Of a stretch of DNA of 5,587 nt, positions 1 to 2,624 are shown piece by piece. A model generated the notes under the pieces. That model ran no database searches. It was not told the DNA's origin and saw only the letters and a program-made list of their open reading frames with translations. The stretch comes from Gemmatimonadales bacterium (GTDB lineage Bacteria > Gemmatimonadota > Gemmatimonadetes > Gemmatimonadales > GWC2-71-9): positions 1 through 5,587 of the forward strand of contig JAICEH010000148.1 in NCBI GenBank assembly GCA_025924275.1, given 5' to 3'. The position numbers and the translations under genes are program-made. How positions within the stretch are numbered: the stretch's first letter is position 1; each line of letters opens with the position of its first letter.

Positions 1-596
1 CCTGGGCCCTTGGCGAGATCGAGGACACGAAGGCGGTGCCCACGCTCCGGAAGGCGCTCCGTGACCGCGAGGCGGCGGTGCGCGCGGAGGCCGCCGACGC
101 GCTGGGCGACATCGAGTCGCCCGAGCCGGCGGAGGACCTCGAGCGGCTGGTGGGGAGCGATCCCGACCGGCGGGTTCGGCTCGAGGCGATCCAGGCGCTG
201 GGCGACATCGAGGTGGCCCGCTCCGCGCCGGCGCTGGCCGCGGTGCTGGATGGGAGCGACATCGAGCTGAGCGTGGCCGCGGCCGAGGCGATCGCCAACC
301 TGGACGAGCTCGCCCAGGCCCCCGCGCCGCTGGTGCGCGCCGCGAGCTCGGGCGACCCGCACCTCCGGCACGCAGTGGCCCACGCGCTGGGGGAGATCGC
401 CGATCCCGCCACGGTGGCGGCACTCACCCGGCTCCTCAGCGACGCGGATCCCGAGGTGCGCCGCGCGGCCGTGGAGGGGCTGGGGGAGATCGGCTCGCGG
501 GACGCGGTGCCGGCCCTCACCCGCGCGCTCTCGGATCCCGATCCGGAGATCCGGCGCGCGGTGGCGGAGGCGCTGGGGGAGATCGAGGAGGAGTAG
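1..596 (+). CDS. HEAT-repeat protein, C-terminal part (5' end outside window)
   Basis: The reading frame is open from the first full codon at position 3 to a TAG at 594-596, giving 197 residues without a start codon in context. A GTG at 36 is available, but the frame reads W-A-L-G-E-I before it, a normal repeat boundary, so the gene begins upstream. The protein is almost wholly HEAT/PBS-lyase-like repeats of 31-32 residues. Each has an A-L-G-[ED]-I helix end followed by a loop and a [DS]-x-[DE]-x-x-[VI]-R-x-x-A helix. Boundaries fall at codons 6, 99, 195, 288, 384, 477 and 570. The unit ending near 384 is the most divergent. The chain stops straight after a repeat end (ALGEIEEE). Such repeats form alpha-solenoids that act as protein-binding scaffolds; some relatives are phycobilisome lyases or lie in larger sensory proteins. 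No catalytic motif is visible, so the partner and role are unknown. The next gene is convergent. Confidence 0.9.
   Translation, partial: WALGEIEDTKAVPTLRKALRDREAAVRAEAADALGDIESPEPAEDLERLVGSDPDRRVRLEAIQALGDIEVARSAPALAAVLDGSDIELSVAAAEAIANLDELAQAPAPLVRAASSGDPHLRHAVAHALGEIADPATVAALTRLLSDADPEVRRAAVEGLGEIGSRDAVPALTRALSDPDPEIRRAVAEALGEIEEE
6..593 (+). repeat. Coding tandem repeat with 93/96-bp period (HEAT units)
   Basis: The codons for the A-L-G-[ED]-I motif recur at 6, 99, 195, 288, 384, 477 and 570, with spacings of 93, 96, 93, 96, 93 and 93 bp. Similarity is visible at DNA level. GCGCTGGGGGAGATCG occurs at 384-399 and 570-585, with one change at 477-492. GCGCTGGGCGACATCGAG occurs at both 99-116 and 195-212. 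This indicates internal duplication of the HEAT unit, with the last three units the most alike. Confidence 0.75.
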
Positions 597-622
597 GACG
601 GGACGACGGGAGGACGGGACGA
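596..622 (+). repeat. Purine-rich GGACGGG intergenic repeat, copy 1
   Basis: Starting on the last base of the HEAT gene's stop codon there is a direct repeat of GGACGGGACGA at 596-606 and 612-622. The 16-mer GGACGGGACGACGGGA (596-611) occurs again, exactly but inverted, at 2579-2594, also next to a gene's 3' end. It looks like a small interspersed repeat family rather than coding sequence. Its function is unknown. Confidence 0.6.
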
Positions 623-657
623 GGGGCCACCGGACGATCCATCCGGTGGCCCCTCGT
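619..657. terminator. Perfect 16-bp hairpin between convergent genes, likely bidirectional terminator
   Basis: Bases 619-634 are exactly complementary to 642-657, enclosing a 7-nt loop (635-641, CGATCCA). The stem is very GC-rich. It lies 22 bp after the HEAT gene's stop and 14 bp after the barrel gene's stop on the other strand. A symmetric hairpin in a convergent gap fits a shared terminator. There is no T-tract on either side, so it is not a classic intrinsic terminator; it may instead end or protect the transcripts as a stable 3' structure, as often seen in GC-rich genomes. Confidence 0.7.
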
Positions 658-671
658 GCGCTTCGCGAGGA

Positions 672-1241
672 CTAGGTGCCGAGCGCCTTCCCGAAGAAGA
701 GCCGGAAGTACCAGGGCCGGTTGGCCGCGTCGATGCTGTCCAGGGCATCGGAGAGCGGGAGCCCGTAGCGGATGTCCAGCCCGAAGAACTTGTCCCCCGC
801 CACCCGCGCGATCTGCATCCCGAAGGGGAGGGAGAACTCGGTCCCGTTGACGTCGTCGCAGATGACGTCGTTGCCGTCGCAGGAGACCTTGAATGCCACC
901 GCGACCCCGCCGTAGAAGCGGAACCGGGCGGCGCCCTGGGAGATCGGCACGGCCGCCCCGAAGGTGAAGGGGATCTCGATGTAGTCGATCCCCAGGTCCT
1001 CGGCGCCCTTCTGGACGTAGAGCGCCTCGAGCGAGGTGGCGGTCCGGCCGTGGTTCATCCCGACCATCAACCCGCCGGTGAACCCCCAGCGACTGTCGGT
1101 GGAGTTGTAGTAGTCGGAGATGTCGCTCAGCGTGGCCCCGCCGATGATGGCGCCGAAGCGCTGGCCGTAGCCCTGGGCGGCGGCCGGCGCGGGGAGGGCC
1201 AGGAGGGCGGCGAGGGCAAGCGTGGCGGCGGGGGTTCGCAT
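672..1241 (-). CDS. PorT-like outer-membrane beta-barrel protein (porin family)
   Basis: This gene encodes 189 residues from the ATG at 1241. A TTG at 1268 would add nine residues ahead of the signal peptide. The ATG is preferred because it places a clean signal peptide at the N-terminus (basic MR, hydrophobic core to about residue 17, APAAA then QG, predicted cleavage after A22). A GAGG lies 4 nt upstream of it. The mature chain has alternating, Gly- and aromatic-rich strands. Segments such as GFTGGLMVGM, LEALYVQKGAEDLGIDYIEI, FRFYGGVAVAFKVSC and FGLDIRYGLPLSD are typical of small outer-membrane beta-barrels of the OMP_b-brl_2/PorT type. Cys121 and Cys128 flank an acidic stretch (CDGNDVIC) and could form a loop disulfide. 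The location is almost certainly the outer membrane. The transported substrate or ligand cannot be read from the sequence. It is transcribed divergently from the DHH-like gene and convergently with the HEAT gene. Confidence 0.92.
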   Translation of the reverse strand: MRTPAATLALAALLALPAPAAAQGYGQRFGAIIGGATLSDISDYYNSTDSRWGFTGGLMVGMNHGRTATSLEALYVQKGAEDLGIDYIEIPFTFGAAVPISQGAARFRFYGGVAVAFKVSCDGNDVICDDVNGTEFSLPFGMQIARVAGDKFFGLDIRYGLPLSDALDSIDAANRPWYFRLFFGKALGT

Positions 1242-1286
1242 GGGGCCTCGGGGTTGGGGGGGCGACAAGGCGGCTTGGCCTGCGCC

Positions 1287-1315
1287 AACATTCCATTCGA
1301 CGGCCCTGCTGGCAA
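1287..1315 (-). promoter_or_regulatory. Possible sigma-70-type promoter of the barrel gene
   Basis: On the minus strand TTGCCA (1310-1315) is followed after 17 nt by AATGTT (1287-1292). The -35 box matches the consensus at five of six positions, but the -10 box matches at only three. It would give a leader of roughly 40 nt ahead of the ATG at 1241. This is weak and based on position and spacing only. Confidence 0.25.
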
Positions 1316-1389
1316 GAGCGGTCGGGGGCGTGCCCGGGGTGGCCGAGGATACCGGGACCCGACCCTGCGGCGGGAACGGCCGAATTCGC

Positions 1390-1401
1390 TAGCTTGGGGA
1401 G
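1390..1401 (+). promoter_or_regulatory. Putative leaderless promoter (-10 TAGCTT) of the DHH-like gene
   Basis: TAGCTT at 1390-1395 fits the TANNNT -10 pattern and ends exactly 6 nt before the ATG at 1402. Transcription would then begin at or next to the start codon. The intervening GGGGAG resembles a Shine-Dalgarno sequence but abuts the ATG with no spacing, so it could not work normally as one. No convincing -35 box is seen. The glucan synthase gene has the same arrangement with the same spacing (TAACTT, 6 nt, GTG). Confidence 0.5.
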
Positions 1402-2298
1402 ATGAACCTGCCGCTCCCCATCCGGCTCATCGCCAACGCGCAGGTGCACCGCGCCGAGGAGGTCCTGGCGCTCACCGACGCGGGCGAGATCCTCGCGGCG
1501 GACTTCCGGGTCGAGGGGATCCACGAGTCCGGCACCGCGGTGCCCTGGGGCTACCAGCTCGGCCGGCTGGTGAACGTGGACCACCACGCGCCGGTGGCGG
1601 CGATGGAGCGCCACGTGTCGAGCGCCGTCCTCGCCCTCGAGCTGGTGAACGTCCGCGGGCAGCCCGACGACGGCACCGTGGTCATCAGCCACTGCGACTG
1701 CGACAGCGTCCTCTCCGCCGGGATCCTGTCGGGCCGGCTCCCGCCCGAGCCCCGCTGGGGCGATGCCGCGGTGGCCGCCGACCACACCGGCGCCGAGGAC
1801 CCGATCGCCGACCTGCTCCAGCCGCTGGACGACCTGCGGGACTGGGCGCTGAGCCTCCGGAGCCTCGACCAGCTCCTCGCCGGGGGGCCGCTCGACCCCC
1901 GGGTCCTGGCCCTCGCGGACCGCCGCCGGGAGCAGCGCGCCTTCCTCGCGGCCCACGTGGCCGCGGGGCGCTTCGAGCAGGACGGCCCGCTCGCCTGGTC
2001 CATCTTCGACCGGGAGGTGGACAGCGAGCTGGTCGCCCCGCTCCTCCCCGAGGCCACCCTGGTACTGTGCGTCCACCAGCATCCGGCGCATCCCGAGCGC
2101 TGGTGCTGCCGCATCCGCCTCGGTCCCGCGGCCCCGCCGGGGCTCTCGCTCCAGCGGCTCGGGATCGAGTCCCTCGACCCGGCCTGGGGCGGGCGGTGGA
2201 ACGCCGGGAACAACAAGCGCGGCGGGGGGACGGCGATGGCCCCGGCCGAGTACGCCGCCGGGCTCGCCCGGCTGCTGGGGGCCGCCCAGCCCCGATGA
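1402..2298 (+). CDS. DHH/DHHA1-like putative phosphoesterase
   Basis: This gene encodes 298 residues. Motifs seen are NVDHH (58-62), SHCDCDSVLSAG (96-107), AADHTG (125-130), and near the C-terminus WGGRWNAGNNKRGGGT (262-277). The Asp/His-rich motifs resemble the metal ligands of the DHH superfamily (RecJ, NrnA, GdpP), which hydrolyse phosphodiester bonds in nucleotides or oligonucleotides with Mn2+. The GGR...RGGGT segment resembles the substrate-binding GG[HR] motif of DHHA1 domains. In typical DHH enzymes the HxDxDxxxS motif comes first and DHH later. Here DHH precedes it, so this is a divergent or rearranged member and its substrate is unknown. There is no signal peptide or membrane segment, so it is probably cytoplasmic. 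The ATG at 1402 sits 6 nt after a -10-like box. The stop overlaps the next gene's start (ATGA), which suggests translational coupling. I am sure that it is a gene, moderately sure of the superfamily, and unsure of the reaction. Confidence 0.85.
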   Translation: MNLPLPIRLIANAQVHRAEEVLALTDAGEILAADFRVEGIHESGTAVPWGYQLGRLVNVDHHAPVAAMERHVSSAVLALELVNVRGQPDDGTVVISHCDCDSVLSAGILSGRLPPEPRWGDAAVAADHTGAEDPIADLLQPLDDLRDWALSLRSLDQLLAGGPLDPRVLALADRRREQRAFLAAHVAAGRFEQDGPLAWSIFDREVDSELVAPLLPEATLVLCVHQHPAHPERWCCRIRLGPAAPPGLSLQRLGIESLDPAWGGRWNAGNNKRGGGTAMAPAEYAAGLARLLGAAQPR

Positions 2299-2576
2299 CC
2301 CACGACCAGCACGACCTCGACGTCCTGGCCCGCGCCATCGCCATCGCGGCCGAGATCCACGGCCGCCAGCGGGACGAGAACGGCGACCCGCGGATCCTGC
2401 GGGTGCTCCGCGCGATGATGATGGCCGATGGGGAGGTGGCCCAGACCCGGATCGTGGTGAGCGACATCCTGGCGAGCTCGAAGGAGTGGACCCTCGAGCG
2501 CCTCCGGGGCGAGGGGTTCGGGGACGACGTGCTCGGTGGGGACGGGAAGGCGGGAAGACGGAAGGACGGGAAGTAG
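2295..2576 (+). CDS. Short degenerate RelA/SpoT-like HD-domain protein
   Basis: This gene encodes 93 residues, starting in the ATGA overlap with the preceding gene. Residues 11-80 follow the start of the small HD-type phosphohydrolases related to the RelA/SpoT hydrolase domain: LARAIAIAAEIHGRQ, then xDxxGxPxIL, then a WTLExLRxEGF segment (65-75). The first H is kept (H22). The usual ILHPLRV reads ILRVLRA, so His is replaced by Arg36. The signature LHD reads VSD (55-57), so its His is replaced by Ser56. The chain also stops before the region where the family normally continues (an ALTR-type segment and a further Asp ligand). Residues 83-93 (DGKAGRRKDGK) are encoded by an intergenic-type repeat, not by family sequence. 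Active enzymes of this kind hydrolyse nucleotides such as (p)ppGpp; this one most likely cannot. It may be a decaying gene or a non-catalytic partner of the DHH-like protein. Confidence 0.75.
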   Translation: MTHDQHDLDVLARAIAIAAEIHGRQRDENGDPRILRVLRAMMMADGEVAQTRIVVSDILASSKEWTLERLRGEGFGDDVLGGDGKAGRRKDGK

Positions 2577-2610
2577 CGTCCCGTCGTCCCGTCCTTCCGA
2601 CTTTCCGTCC
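2540..2610 (+). terminator. Long imperfect hairpin of GGACGGG repeats, copy 2, at the 3' end of the HD gene
   Basis: The arms 2540-2571 and 2579-2610 are complementary at 26 of 32 positions, and two of the mismatches would be G-U pairs in RNA. They enclose a 7-nt loop (2572-2578, AGTAGCG) that contains the TAG stop of the HD gene. The right arm carries an exact inverted copy (2579-2594) of the 16-mer at 596-611. No T-tract follows. It probably ends or stabilises the upstream transcript and is immediately followed by the next gene's -10 box. The left arm is also coding sequence for the HD protein's last residues. Confidence 0.55.
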
Positions 2611-2612
2611 GT

Positions 2613-2624
2613 TAACTTCCCCCC
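2613..2624 (+). promoter_or_regulatory. Putative leaderless promoter (-10 TAACTT) of the glucan synthase gene
   Basis: TAACTT at 2613-2618 fits TANNNT and is followed by six C residues and then the GTG start at 2625. The gap of 6 nt equals that at the DHH-like gene. The upstream CCCCCC cannot serve as a Shine-Dalgarno sequence, so initiation on a leaderless GTG is the simplest reading. No clear -35 box is seen, because the expected position lies inside the repeat hairpin. The element separates this gene from the preceding gene pair as its own transcription unit. Confidence 0.5.

Noticed and set aside
1381..1393. Palindromes CGAATTCG and GCTAGC upstream of the DHH-like start as an operator
   Set aside because: They are short, unrelated and not repeated elsewhere. 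There is no regulator gene nearby, so an operator call is not supported.
517..2091. Minus-strand frame of 524 codons
   Set aside because: It covers the barrel gene in a different frame and runs antisense to the DHH-like gene; the composition is shadow-like and no family is recognisable.
2273..2290. Small hairpin (GCTGGG/CCCAGC) just before the HD gene's start
   Set aside because: A 6-bp stem is expected by chance at this GC content, and it is fully inside the DHH-like coding sequence.
1050..2576. Frame of 508 codons ending at the HD gene's stop
   Set aside because: Only its last 93 codons, from the ATG at 2295, look like a real protein. The upstream part is an out-of-frame reading of the barrel and DHH-like genes.
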